DNA from: Isochrysis galbana
Taxonomy: Eukaryota; Haptophyta; Isochrysidales; Isochrysidaceae
Direction: 5' to 3'
Length of the DNA stretch: 64,000 nt
Assembly (NCBI GenBank): GCA_018136815.1
Contig: CM030933.1
Span: forward strand, 4,630,557 to 4,694,556
This document shows, piece after piece, positions 21,403 through 31,603 of the stretch; positions within the stretch are counted from its first letter, which is position 1, and every line of letters begins with the position of its first letter. A program made the translations under genes and the position numbers. The notes beneath the pieces were generated by a model that saw only the letters and a program-made list of their open reading frames with translations, was not told where the DNA came from and searched no databases.

Positions 21403-23163
21403 GCACATGAAGGCTCAGATCGACCTAATACTTTGGACGAACCATAAGACGGGGCGTAAACTCCAATGGGTAAAATACCCGACACTACCGTTGGCGAGCG
21501 ACGACCGGGACGGACCTAATATGGGGCTGGGCCTCTTGGATTGGACCCAACACGTGCAAGCCCTCAGGGCCAAATGGATTCTCAACTACCTCGACGCGCG
21601 TCAAGCAAACTGGAAGCAAATTTTGGACTCGTGGTTTTGCCGCAACGGACTAGGCAGAGCAGCGGTAGCCTCTACTATTCCCACCAGCCGACTAACAGAT
21701 GGCATATATGGTAAAAGCCGCCTACCAGCCTTCTGGAAAAAAGCGCTGGATACGTTCCGGACGCTTCCTCTCACAAGACTCAGCCTTAGCGAAGCGGGCG
21801 CGCTGTCGCAACCTATATGGCACAACCCAAGCGGCGATAGCCCCAACGTTCCACAGTTATGGGCGAACCTATGGAGCTCTCTGGAATGCAACGTAGTGCA
21901 CAACGCATACTCGGACGGAACCGGCACAGCTTTCACAAGGGCGGAATGCGAACAATGCTTCCCTAGTAACGACACGTATGCGAAATTTGGAGGCGAGTAC
22001 ATACATAAAGAAAAATTCTTAGATTCCTGGCAACAAATAGTAGACTACGCTGACACCACTAAACTCGCCACCTTTAACCCGGCCCCCCCAAAAGGGGAGA
22101 GCGAGAGGTTAGACGACAAACACGAAACACAGAAGGAACCCCCCCTCGACATAAGTAAGGATTAGTAAAAGAGGGGAATACTACCTCCTACAACGCGGCA
22201 CGTGGTACGAAGTCGAACTGTCGTACCTGGGCACCCCGATAATAGGGCAAACCAACAACCGCCCCGGCGGACCTAGACAAATACCCCCCGACCAGGTGGG
22301 GAGAAGGATACAAAGGCAACAGGCCGACAGACTTCCCGCTCCCAGAGGAATACTCCATAGACGGAAAGACGCCACTCGACAAAACACAAGTAAGCCACAT
22401 AACCGCCGCGCTCCAAAGGCTAGAACCCAAACCACGCCAACAAAACGGCCCCGCCAGATGGGGCGAAAGACTACCGGTCGACTCGGACACATGGAAACAC
22501 TTGGCCCGGATCTACGCGTCCCCGCTAATCACTCCCAGAGACCTATACATGCACTACAAACACATAACACACCGTAGAATAGGCACGTACAACCGTTTCC
22601 CGGGACGGGACCCCACCTGCCGCCTCTGTGCGCAAGATGATGAATCGTCCGTCCATATAGGGACGTGCCCAGCGCTAGATAGCGTGTTCGACACGATACA
22701 CTACCTCACGGACATTTCGCCGGCCGACAGCCCCGGGACCAAAACGACAGCCGAGAAAGCCGTAGAAAGACTCTTCCTACTACCGAACTCTTCACCGTTA
22801 CCCGCTAGGGAGACCCTGTACCTATTGGCTTGGAGATACATACTCACCGACTTCTATCGAATACACTACGACAACGTCAAATTTAACAGCGATCACGTCG
22901 TTAGAAGGATGCTCGAGAGATACACCACGTTGTGCAAAGCGGCGCTCTACGGAAATAACACAGACGCTTCGAGAAGAGCCAAAGCAGACATGGGCCGCCA
23001 GCCCAAGAAACGCATAGATGTCAACGAATTCCGTCCAATTTTTGAAACAAACGACGACAACGATTTAGTTCCAAGTAGTAAACTCGTAGCGGTACTAGAG
23101 CGCCTCAACATAAAACACATAATACACCAGCAAAACAACAACGGACCCAGCGACCAGGGATAA
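21403..23163 (+). pseudogene. LINE ORF C-terminal half, frameshifted
   Basis: Two ORF pieces (to 22165 in one frame, then about 22170-23163 in another) align end to end with the C-terminal 700 residues of the intact LINE at 28126-31280. Shared landmarks are NGLGRAAV versus TPLGRAAV, LPAFWKKALDTF versus LPAFWKHALENF, QRGTWYEVEL versus RRGDYHKVQL, PRDLYMHYKHITHRR versus PRDSYLHFKHVLHRR, the zinc-binding block CRLCAQDDESSVHIGTC, and LAWRYILTDFY. A stop at 22163-22165 and a frame change inactivate it. RT and endonuclease are absent because of the 5' truncation. Confidence 0.88.
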
Positions 23164-23470
23164 CAATAGGCGATATGCCTCCGCGGGAGGAACCCGATGG
23201 GGAAGGCCGAAAGGCCCGGCCCCCACACTGGGATGAGATAGACCCGAGACAGACGAATACAAATGCAAGAAGCCTGCCCCTCCCCTCCCCCAAGCGCTAG
23301 GCCCAAAGTAGTGTACATGGGCCGACCCCCCAAAACCGAAGAAAAAGGAACGAGGGGGGGAGCGGGCGGGGGTGCAGTGGTAGAGGTATAGGCGATGGCG
23401 ACGGTAGCGGGAGCGCGGGAGAGAGCGCGTCACTAGTAGCTTAGCGGGCATCTTCAAGAATGTTTTTTTT
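21403..23470 (+). mobile_element. 5'-truncated LINE (non-LTR retrotransposon), older copy, T-tailed
   Basis: The insertion is bounded by an exact 18-bp target-site duplication, TCTTCATGACGAGAGGTT, at 21385-21402 and 23471-23488. The body begins inside the region downstream of RT, as expected for incomplete target-primed reverse transcription, and ends in a run of T (23462-23470). The end sequence TAGCGGGCATCTTCAAGAATG plus T-run matches the end of the second LINE (28126-31583). Confidence 0.9.
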
Positions 23471-23679
23471 TCTTCATGACGAGAGGTTCCTCCACCCCCC
23501 CTCGGTGCTTTTTCCCGGAGAGTCGCCCGACGTAGGTCGGTCCGCCTCAATGGGTTTTCCCTCATTGTAGCTTGTGGGGAGTTATAATGGGAGCCGGGGG
23601 TTTGTGAGGGGGGAGATTCGTAGGGGTAGGGGTGCATATGCGTATGTGTCTAGTGACAACACACAACACACGTCATGGT

Positions 23680-23876
23680 CCTACATGTGAAACACAGTCA
23701 AACTTAGAAATAAATCATCACAAAAACAGTAAGTTTTTTTTGCTGTCGAAAAAAACAGAGAAAAACAGTGTGAAAAACAAATATGCGGGGTAGGGGGACC
23801 GCCCGAAATAAAACAGCGAAAAACATATGTTTTGGGCCTCCGAAAAAAAACACTGTTCCTGTGTTTCACATGTAGG
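23680..23876. mobile_element. hAT-like MITE, 197 bp
   Basis: The terminal inverted repeats CCTACATGTGAAACACAG (23680-23697) and its exact complement (23859-23876) are flanked by a perfect 8-bp duplication GTCATGGT (23672-23679 and 23877-23884). An 8-bp duplication is the hallmark of hAT transposases. The interior is A-rich, has no coding capacity, and contains repeated AAAACAG-type motifs. Confidence 0.88.
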
Positions 23877-23960
23877 GTCATGGTCATGGCGTACGTACGG
23901 GCAAGGACAAGTGCGCTAAGCGCTAAGGCTGAGGGGTGTCGTGATAGTACATAGTAGTAA

Positions 23961-23998
23961 TACCAGGCTAGTGGGAGTAGTGGTACTAACGCTCAGTT
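23961..23998. repeat. Dispersed 38-40 bp module, copy A
   Basis: TACCAGGCTAGTGGGAGTAG followed by TGGTACTAACGCTCAGTT. Near-identical copies are at 61581-61618 (same orientation) and 27661-27699 (inverted). Probably an end of a dispersed element. Confidence 0.6.
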
Positions 23999-24559
23999 GT
24001 CTTATTACAGCGCTAAAGTACACCCCTCGCGTAAACTACACCCCCATGCCTTACGCTTGATAACACTAACCTCCAGGCTTTATCTTCATACACCAATAAG
24101 AAACTGCTGCGTGTTATTTAAATCCACGCCAATTATTTATATCCACGCCATATCAAGCCTCCGACGACGAGAGAGAGGGCCCCCTCGCTCCCCGCTTCTC
24201 TCCCTGTCCCTCTCCGCCTCTCCCTCTCCCTCTGCCTCTCTCTCTCTCTCCACACACACGCCGCACCCCGCCCCCCCCGTCCGCCCCCCTCTTCCCCTCT
24301 CCACCAGTGTACTCTTCACCCCCCCCCCCCCCCCCCCTCCCCTCCTCCCCCCGGGGCAGCTTCTCTTTCCCAGCATCCTTGTACAAGGAAAAACGGGAGG
24401 ATGGGCGGTGGTGCACAGGCCTGTCTCGCGCCACGAGGGGCTGCGGGTTGGGTAGAGGCAGCGGAGGGAGCGGGGTGCACAGGCAGAGCTCACGCGCGCT
24501 GCGCTCCTGAGGGTGGGCACGACGAGAGGACGGACGGCGGACGGCAGGAACAGGGGAAG

Positions 24560-27103
24560 ATGGATGGCAAGCCGAAGCACTCGGCAGAGGAGCGGAAAGG
24601 CAGAGGGGGAGGAGAGCAGCGCGGCGGCAGCGAAGAGGAAGAGGCGAGGGGGATTTCGGGGGCTGGGAACGGCGCGACGAATGGCGGCTCTCGCGCTCCG
24701 GACGGAGCCAGCGCGAGCGCGACGCGCACGGATGGCAGATCTCGCACTGTGAGCTGCCTGACCGTTGGCGACGGCGACCTCTCCTACTCGCTTGCGCTCT
24801 GCCGCCGTTTCGGCCGAGGGCTCGTGCTGACCGCCTCGACGTTGTGCACCCGGGACGAACTGGTTGCCACCTATGCCGGCGCCCCTCACATCGTCGCCGA
24901 GCTCGAGCGCGCGGGTGCGACCATTGCTTTCCGCGTCGACGCGACCAACCTTCAGGCGGCATGTGTGCCGCTGCAAGACCACATCGTCTTCAACCACCCG
25001 CACTTAGGTCTGGCGGACGACGACGATTTGGAGGAGCGACGGCGACGGCACATCTGCCTGATCGCGCACTTCTTCGCCTCGGCAGCTGCTGTACTTGCGC
25101 GCGACGGGCTCATCCATCTTACGCTGTGCGGCGACCAGCGCGACTCGTGGCTCGTCGACGCGAGTGCGCGCCGGCTCGGCCTGCGCGTGCTCGACTGCCG
25201 CCCGGTGGTCGCGCCGCCACTCTACGGCCGCATGGTGACAGGCGCGGCCGAGCCGCGACCCGAGTGGAAGGCGCGCCGCCGCTTCCGCGACGGCTCGCTC
25301 GGCTCGCGTCATGCACTCGCCGCCTACGGGTACGAGCACCGGCGAACGGACGGCGATGGCGACGTGCGCTCCGACCGCTCCATCGAGCTCGTGCTCGCGC
25401 GCGAGGGCGAGTGCCTGGGCGAGCCGGTTCGCGGTGACGCAACGATCTGGCGGGGCAATGAGGAAGAGCACGCCCCCGCCTTCGAATGTGCGGAGGGCGA
25501 GGGCGCGCGCCGGTGCCCAGTGTGTGCGCTCGCATTTGACGACGCGGCCCGCTACGAGCGGCACGCGTTCGAGCTCAGCCGACCCGTGGTGTGGGGCAAG
25601 CCCCTGGCTCGGACGGCTACGCCGTCCGCGGCTCACTCCCCTGTGGCCGCCGCCACGACGCTTCGATGCGAAGTTTGCGCCTTCCAGTTTCCCTCACGCA
25701 ATAAGCTCTTCGCGCACCTGCGCGCGGGCTGCGTGCCAAACGCGAGCGATGGTGCTGCCTCGACGAAGCGGCAGCGGCTACTGCTGCTGGCGGGCTACTG
25801 CAGCGGCGACGTGAAGTCGCACTGCGACGTGTCAGACGTCCACTCTGCGCTCGTCGCCGCGTGGCGACGTGCGTGGGGCTCTGAAGAAGACGTGGGCCTC
25901 ATCGCACTGGTGCAGACGGAACGCGGCGCGCACGCACTATGCAACAGCTTTGTGCTCACGGTGAGCAACGCGGGCGGGAGCACCGCATATAGCGCGGCAG
26001 CACTGCGCGAGGCGCTGCCACCCAGCATCTGGGTACTCGCCGACCCTATGCCCGTGGCGGCGGGCGGCCCGCTCGACCACGTGCGCCGCGCTGTGAGGCG
26101 GCAGATCTACCGCTACGCGTTGCCCTACTCCGCCCTTGGTGCCCACCACTGGGCGATGGCAACCACGGCGGTCCCGTCACCCGAGAGCCGGGTTTGGCTC
26201 ACGCTGCTGCCCGAGCCGTGCGACAACGCGGCGCTTGGCGCGCTGCTCAGCGGGCAGGGCATCGACGCCGTTCAGGCGAGGCTCTCCGATTGTGGCGGCT
26301 TTGCCGAGCTCGAGCTCGCCTCGGCCGACTCGGCCGCCGCTGCCACCGTTGCGCTTGATGGCTTTGAGTGGCGAGGCTGCCGCCTCCTCGCGATGCCGCT
26401 GCCCGAAGCGGCGGCGAAGCTCGAGGCACACCGCCGGCTCAAGACGCTCTCGCGCCGGTTGCTTAGTGACGAGGCAGGGCATGCGCGCAACTACGGTGCC
26501 TTTGTGTCCGAGCGCTGGCGCAAGCGCAACGCGCACGAGCTGCGCCTCGCCGTCTCCTGCCACTCGTCGCTGTCGGGCGACATCCGCGCCGTTGAGGGCA
26601 GCGCGGCGCGGCGCTGGGAGGAGGAGGATTGGGTGGTGCTAGAGCTCGGCGCGGCGGAGTTTGGCGCCGAGCAGGTGCGGCGTATCGCCGGCGCCATCAT
26701 CCACGCGATGCGCCTTCACGCCGACGAGGCGCGCTGCGCCGCCGCCATCGAGAGCCACTTTGAGCGCGCGGACGCACCAATGGCGCCGCTCGCGCCGGTC
26801 GAGCCGATGTGGCTCCATGGCCTCGTCCTCGCCGGCGGCAGCAATCAAACCGGCGCTGACGAGGCGCTCAAGGAAGAGGCTCGCCGCACGATCGAACGTG
26901 CCGTCTTGCGTGCCGGTCGCGCACCCATGGACGAGTTTTTGCACGTGCTCGACACACAAGCGGGTGCGAGCGCGCTCGGCAAGCGCGACGCGGCAGGCGC
27001 AGGCGTGCATGTCGTGGGCGCGTCCACCGGCGTCGAGAGCGCGTACAGCAAGCTGCGGAGGCGGCTCATGGAGGCACCCCGCGATGACGCGGCGGACGGG
27101 TGA
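24560..27103 (+). CDS. BMT5-like methyltransferase, zinc fingers, TruA-like pseudouridine synthase domain with RRM-like insert
   Basis: 847 residues from the Met at 24560, chosen because the upstream extension to 24401 is low-complexity. Residues about 63-250 match the BMT5-like Rossmann domain (25S rRNA uridine-N3 methyltransferase, also in FDXACB1): CLTVGDGDLSYSLALCRRFG, then DHIVFNHPHLG, then a DGLIHLTLCG strand. Two C2H2/C2HC-type fingers follow (CPVC at about 319, CEVC...H...C at about 370). From about 405 a TruA-type fold begins: LLLLAGYCSGD, then QTERGAHALCN at about 452 in place of RTDxGVHA, then LPPSIWVLADP and RRQIYRYALPYS. An RRM-like stretch (about 543-620) separates this from the second TruA half (LELGAAEFGAEQVRRIAGAI near 695 and PVEPMWLHGLVLAG near 750). 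The catalytic Asp of TruA appears as Glu, so pseudouridylation activity is doubtful. Probably nucleolar or RNA-modifying. Confidence 0.78.
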   Translation: MDGKPKHSAEERKGRGGGEQRGGSEEEEARGISGAGNGATNGGSRAPDGASASATRTDGRSRTVSCLTVGDGDLSYSLALCRRFGRGLVLTASTLCTRDELVATYAGAPHIVAELERAGATIAFRVDATNLQAACVPLQDHIVFNHPHLGLADDDDLEERRRRHICLIAHFFASAAAVLARDGLIHLTLCGDQRDSWLVDASARRLGLRVLDCRPVVAPPLYGRMVTGAAEPRPEWKARRRFRDGSLGSRHALAAYGYEHRRTDGDGDVRSDRSIELVLAREGECLGEPVRGDATIWRGNEEEHAPAFECAEGEGARRCPVCALAFDDAARYERHAFELSRPVVWGKPLARTATPSAAHSPVAAATTLRCEVCAFQFPSRNKLFAHLRAGCVPNASDGAASTKRQRLLLLAGYCSGDVKSHCDVSDVHSALVAAWRRAWGSEEDVGLIALVQTERGAHALCNSFVLTVSNAGGSTAYSAAALREALPPSIWVLADPMPVAAGGPLDHVRRAVRRQIYRYALPYSALGAHHWAMATTAVPSPESRVWLTLLPEPCDNAALGALLSGQGIDAVQARLSDCGGFAELELASADSAAAATVALDGFEWRGCRLLAMPLPEAAAKLEAHRRLKTLSRRLLSDEAGHARNYGAFVSERWRKRNAHELRLAVSCHSSLSGDIRAVEGSAARRWEEEDWVVLELGAAEFGAEQVRRIAGAIIHAMRLHADEARCAAAIESHFERADAPMAPLAPVEPMWLHGLVLAGGSNQTGADEALKEEARRTIERAVLRAGRAPMDEFLHVLDTQAGASALGKRDAAGAGVHVVGASTGVESAYSKLRRRLMEAPRDDAADG

Positions 27104-28105
27104 ACTCCGGCCTTGCGCTCCGCAAGTGTCGCCGCCGCTACAAGGGGGATGCGAATGAGACATCATAGCTTTTCGCGCGATACGTGGCGATTGCGATACG
27201 GGCGCCGGCATGCTCCGTGTTGGACAGCGCCTTGGCTAGAGCCTTCAATGAAGTGTCCCGCGAGTTTGACGCTACGCTACTCATCGCTCGACGACTATAG
27301 CCGCTGTGTCGGGACTCGGGCCAACAACGGCAAAGACGCAAGAAAGTCGGACGACCCGTGGCGCTCCCCCACACCACAGCCCAAGCTATCGATGAGGTAG
27401 CTATACATAGCTCGAAAGGTGGGCGAGCAGACCCGCTAGCAGATAGGAGGCTGCGTATCTGCCGGCTATGGGCATCCGATTAGATCATCTGATTTTTATC
27501 ATTGTTCCTTCGGGTTACCTTGACCGATGCAAGCTTCCATCCATAGCCATCAAAGTGCAGTACAAAGGCGTTGTGTAGCGTTGTGGCAGCACGGTAAGGA
27601 GCCAAAGGCCATACAATAATTACACATCTGATATAACAATAATAATAGTAGTAGTAATATAACTGAGCGTTAGTACCACTAGCTCCCACTAGCCCGGTAC
27701 GATGCCCCGACAACGCCCTCAGCAGCGCACTATGCGCACTTGGGTGTGGGTGTTGTGGTTGTTGTGTCTGGGTGATATTGTTGGGCTGTGCGTGGCTCTG
27801 TGCATGTGGCATGTGGTGCGGGGCGGCTTGCGGCCATCTGGATAGGATAGGCGCGGTCCCAAGAGGCAAGAGGAGGGTGGTGCGGGCCGTGCGGCGCGTC
27901 GGCCATCACTTGCTCGGCCGGCGCGGCGGGGCGGGCGGAGAGGGAGGACGGGAGCGTGGCGCGCTCCATGACCCTATCGTTATAACGATAGTTGGCTCCG
28001 CCCCCTCCGAACAAGGCGTCCACATAATGCCCCCACCTCCCTCGCCCGACTAGCTCCCTTGACCACAAGGCACGCCCGAACCAAGCTCTTCCGCCCTCCT
28101 CCTCC
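27104..28105. other. Intergenic with MITE-like ends
   Basis: No gene seen. 27661-27699 is an inverted copy of the dispersed 40-bp module (AACTGAGCGTTAGTACC start). 27885-27994 resembles the right part of the TIR element at 17480-17666 and ends in GCGCGCTCCATGACC followed by the perfect 18-bp palindrome CTATCGTTATAACGATAG (27974-27991). The stretch 27661-27994 may be one small non-autonomous element. Confidence 0.5.
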
Positions 28106-28125
28106 TCCCATGCTATGCCAACCGA

Positions 28126-31100
28126 GATTCACGCCTAGACACGCTAGCGGCGACATCCCGGCGATGTACGCTGGAGTGAGATGGGAAGACCCGCAACCGG
28201 CCCTAGATGAAGACAAAGTAGCAACCGACGACACCGCGATTCTGGCCTCGCTACGGGGCTACTATGTATGGCTTTTCAGCGAAAAGATCTCTCAAGGCGC
28301 GGAGCCCCTCCTTCACGCGCTAAGGCAACGTCAGATACCGACGGGTCATAGGTCCTTCTTGGACAAGCCCATAGGATATTCGGAGATCATCCGTGCTATA
28401 CGGCAAATGGCGAAAGGTAAATCCGCGGGGCCGGACGGCATACCAATGGAGTTCTATCAAAGCTTTGAAAAGGTAGCGGCCCCGCGCCTGATGGACATGT
28501 TTCACGAAGCCTACCGGTCGGGGGCATTACCGGAGGACACGTGCTCGGGTGATATAGCCCTGCTCTATAAAAAAGGGGACGCCAGGGACCCGAGGAACTA
28601 TAGACCAATAACGTTGCTCCAAACGGACTACAAAATCCTCGCCAGGATCCTAGCTAACAGACTCAAAAAAACGATACATACGATCATCTCCAGGGAGCAA
28701 GTGGGCTTTGTGCCTAGGAGGATGATAGGCGAAGCCACCCATTTGCTAAAGCTAGTGCAAGCATACTTGGAAGACGCAGACGAAGAGGGACTAGCCCTGG
28801 CGATAGACTGGGAGAAAGCTTTCGATAGAGTCAGCTGGGATTATTATCATAAAGCGATACAGGCATTGGGCTTCGGCCCCGGTTACTCTAGATGGCTAAC
28901 ACTATTAACTAACGCGGATTCCCTTCCGATCAGATGGATCAAGGCCAATGGTAGACGCAGCAATCCCTTCACGATACATTGCGGCATGCCCCAAGGGTGC
29001 CCGCTATCGCCCCTAGCTTTTCTCTTAGTGGCCGAAGGCCTAACACGACTAGTCAACGCCGACCCTGAGATGAAGGGAATCACAATAGGACCTAGAGAGT
29101 TAAGGCTTTCGCAGTTTGCCGACGACACGCAAATTTTAGCGAGCTCTTTCGAGTCACTGGAGAGGGCGATGCACATCTTAGAGACATATGGAACCGCCAC
29201 CGGGGCTAGGGTGAACAAAAACAAGAGTATACTAATAAGAATGGGATCGCTTACAGGGGCGCAGGTCCCCGAGACGCTAACTTATCTTAAAACGCTCGGC
29301 GAAGGCGAGTATGCGACCATTCTAGGAGTCCCTTTCTGGGAAGGGCTAGAAAACGACTCCTTCTGGGAGAAGCTATACGCGAAGCTTAAGAAAAAGGTCG
29401 CAACATGGAGAGGTCTGAAGAGTCTCTCCATTCACGGGAGGACGCTGCTAGTGAACTTCATAATCTACGGGACGCCGAGATATTGGCTATCCACGTCCAC
29501 TCCTCCGGCATGGTTCATGGAGGCCATTGACTCGGACGTTCAAACTATATTGTGGGATAGGTCTCCCCGACTTCAGGCGGATGAGCTAGGCTCCTCGCAA
29601 GAGGGTCGGAAATGGATAACCCTTCCGGCATATCCGAGGGTAGGCACAAGCGAAGACGGGCCCCTATTGGGGGTCGGACTACTTCCCATGGCCGAACACA
29701 CGAGGGCGCTCCAAGCGATATGGATAGTCCGATATCTTAACCCGTCAATGGCGGAATGGAAGATAGTCTTGGATCAATGGTTCAGCCGCACCCCCTTAGG
29801 GCGAGCGGCGGTCTTTTCGAAGGTCGACTCGAAGAGCCTCACGGCTAGCATTCGCGGCAATAACACGCTCCCGGCATTCTGGAAGCACGCGCTGGAGAAC
29901 TTCAGAAGGATCAACTTCCTTAGGGGAGAAATCACACGAGAAGGCACTCAGGGCTCCCCGATATGGCACAATCTTTTCCACAAGCCTCCGGCTATCCATC
30001 ACTCACATAGGTCGAAATGGGAGTCTCTACAGACAGTTATTGTTCACAACACCATAAACCCGGATACGGGGGACGTTTACACTATGGAAGAATGCGCGGC
30101 TTACTTGCCGGACGGAGAACGTTGGATACGCCATAGGGGAAATTACATATCGGTAGGCCCCTTTCTTAAGTCATGGGAAAAGATTTCTGAGTGGACGAGA
30201 TCAAGACTAATACATACCACTTTCGATTATATGAACCTTCTTAAAAAACAAGCGAAGACTCCGCCCCCGGCTCCAGAGGAGCAAGAGATACTCCCTCAGG
30301 AAGATCCGGACGCACACGATCTAGGCGAGATCCTAGTCGATATAGACCATAACTTTTATCTGCGCCGAAGAGGCGACTACCACAAGGTCCAGCTCAATGT
30401 CATGGGAGAGCCCCACATCCACGAGCGGATTAGCCCGCAACTACTGCCCGACGAACTATACACCCCGCTGAAGTGGGGACATGCGTACGACGGCCCGGCG
30501 GAAACGGCGTACCCGTTACCTCAAGAATACATGCTAAAAGGCACGCGTACAACACTAGAGGATGTAAGTGTCAGGGACTTGACTAAAGCGTTCCTCGCTT
30601 TGAGGAAAACCAAAACACAAAAATCCACACTAAGATGGGAAAAAAGGTTACCGGTCCTCTCGGGGAAGTGGAAACAAATATCGCAATTATACAAATATAA
30701 CTTTTTGACGCCTAGAGACTCTTACTTGCATTTCAAACATGTCCTACATAGGAGGTTAGCTACAGCGAACCGCTTTGCTGACGATCCAACATGCCGCTTT
30801 TGCGGCATAGCCCCTGAAAGCTCCACTCACCTGGCATCATGCATCGCGACGGAGCCCATCTTTGAATTCATAGAAGGACTTCTGGGGATTAGCCTCAGGC
30901 CGGGATCCGAAACAGCCCAACGACTTTTCTGCTATCAAGTGGACAGACCGCACCCCTCCTCGGGATACCTAGGCATCCTGGCGTGGAGGTACATCCTAAC
31001 TGACTTTTATAACATCCAATATGGCAACGCGGACGGCAGGTCCGTTAGGTCGATCTTAAGAGCGATCCTTGCGAGATACCACCTATTAGTAACGGCGAAA

Positions 31101-31583
31101 GTCGGGTTCTTTCTGAGGCTGAAAAAACAACGAGAGAATATGGGGCTACACGCCCCGAGTAACAAACACTTTAAGAAATTGATAAGTCCGCTCTACACGG
31201 TGGACAAGGAGTTCAACCTAGAAGCATCGGAAGACCTCCTGCAGGCGGCGGGAGGGCTAGACATCCGTAACATCACCTGAGGCACTTAATACCGCGTCTT
31301 AGAAGAAAACGAGGAGGATATCAATAAAGATCCCACGAAATACAATAGAAGGCAACCCGAATCAACACTAGCGTACAGGACGAATCACAGTCTCCAGCCC
31401 CCTTCTCTCCAACTCCCGGCCGAAGCAGCGCGCGCGGCCTCCCCGGAACCAGCTTCTCCGATAAAGAGGGAACTGGGAAAGGGGAAGGGGGTTGTCCGGG
31501 GCTAAGGTTGGGTAGTAGGGAGGTACACTAGCACACTGCCTCACGCCGCACGCGTAGCGGGGAATTTTAAGAAGATTTTTTTT
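28126..31583 (+). mobile_element. LINE (non-LTR retrotransposon), young, 5'-truncated, T-tailed
   Basis: Bounded by an exact 20-bp target-site duplication TCCCATGCTATGCCAACCGA at 28106-28125 and 31584-31603. The body starts just upstream of the RT domain, so the endonuclease region is missing. It has a 3' untranslated part of about 300 bp and ends AATTTTAAGAAGA followed by T-run. The uninterrupted ORF and exact duplication argue for a recent insertion. Confidence 0.93.
28128..31280 (+). CDS. LINE reverse transcriptase and C-terminal domain (5'-truncated ORF)
   Basis: About 1050 codons without a stop. The frame also runs upstream through host sequence to 28059, but that part is not LINE. RT motifs in order: KGKSAGPDGIPMEFY, NYRPITLLQTDYKILARILA, REQVGFVPRRMIGEA, LALAIDWEKAFDRVSW, GMPQGCPLSPLAFLL and QFADDTQIL (the catalytic FADD is near 29116). 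The C-terminal half holds the conserved family block PRDSYLHFKHVLHRRL and a zinc-binding CRFCGIAPESSTHLASC typical of LINE C-termini, ending DIRNIT. The N-terminal endonuclease is lost, so this copy is not autonomous, although its RT could still be active if transcribed. Confidence 0.93.
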   Translation, partial: FTPRHASGDIPAMYAGVRWEDPQPALDEDKVATDDTAILASLRGYYVWLFSEKISQGAEPLLHALRQRQIPTGHRSFLDKPIGYSEIIRAIRQMAKGKSAGPDGIPMEFYQSFEKVAAPRLMDMFHEAYRSGALPEDTCSGDIALLYKKGDARDPRNYRPITLLQTDYKILARILANRLKKTIHTIISREQVGFVPRRMIGEATHLLKLVQAYLEDADEEGLALAIDWEKAFDRVSWDYYHKAIQALGFGPGYSRWLTLLTNADSLPIRWIKANGRRSNPFTIHCGMPQGCPLSPLAFLLVAEGLTRLVNADPEMKGITIGPRELRLSQFADDTQILASSFESLERAMHILETYGTATGARVNKNKSILIRMGSLTGAQVPETLTYLKTLGEGEYATILGVPFWEGLENDSFWEKLYAKLKKKVATWRGLKSLSIHGRTLLVNFIIYGTPRYWLSTSTPPAWFMEAIDSDVQTILWDRSPRLQADELGSSQEGRKWITLPAYPRVGTSEDGPLLGVGLLPMAEHTRALQAIWIVRYLNPSMAEWKIVLDQWFSRTPLGRAAVFSKVDSKSLTASIRGNNTLPAFWKHALENFRRINFLRGEITREGTQGSPIWHNLFHKPPAIHHSHRSKWESLQTVIVHNTINPDTGDVYTMEECAAYLPDGERWIRHRGNYISVGPFLKSWEKISEWTRSRLIHTTFDYMNLLKKQAKTPPPAPEEQEILPQEDPDAHDLGEILVDIDHNFYLRRRGDYHKVQLNVMGEPHIHERISPQLLPDELYTPLKWGHAYDGPAETAYPLPQEYMLKGTRTTLEDVSVRDLTKAFLALRKTKTQKSTLRWEKRLPVLSGKWKQISQLYKYNFLTPRDSYLHFKHVLHRRLATANRFADDPTCRFCGIAPESSTHLASCIATEPIFEFIEGLLGISLRPGSETAQRLFCYQVDRPHPSSGYLGILAWRYILTDFYNIQYGNADGRSVRSILRAILARYHLLVTAKVGFFLRLKKQRENMGLHAPSNKHFKKLISPLYTVDKEFNLEASEDLLQAAGGLDIRNIT

Positions 31584-31603
31584 TCCCATGCTATGCCAAC
31601 CGA

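Noticed and set aside
28059-28127. Start of the LINE ORF at 28059
   Set aside because: These codons lie in host sequence and in the target-site duplication; the LINE begins at 28126.
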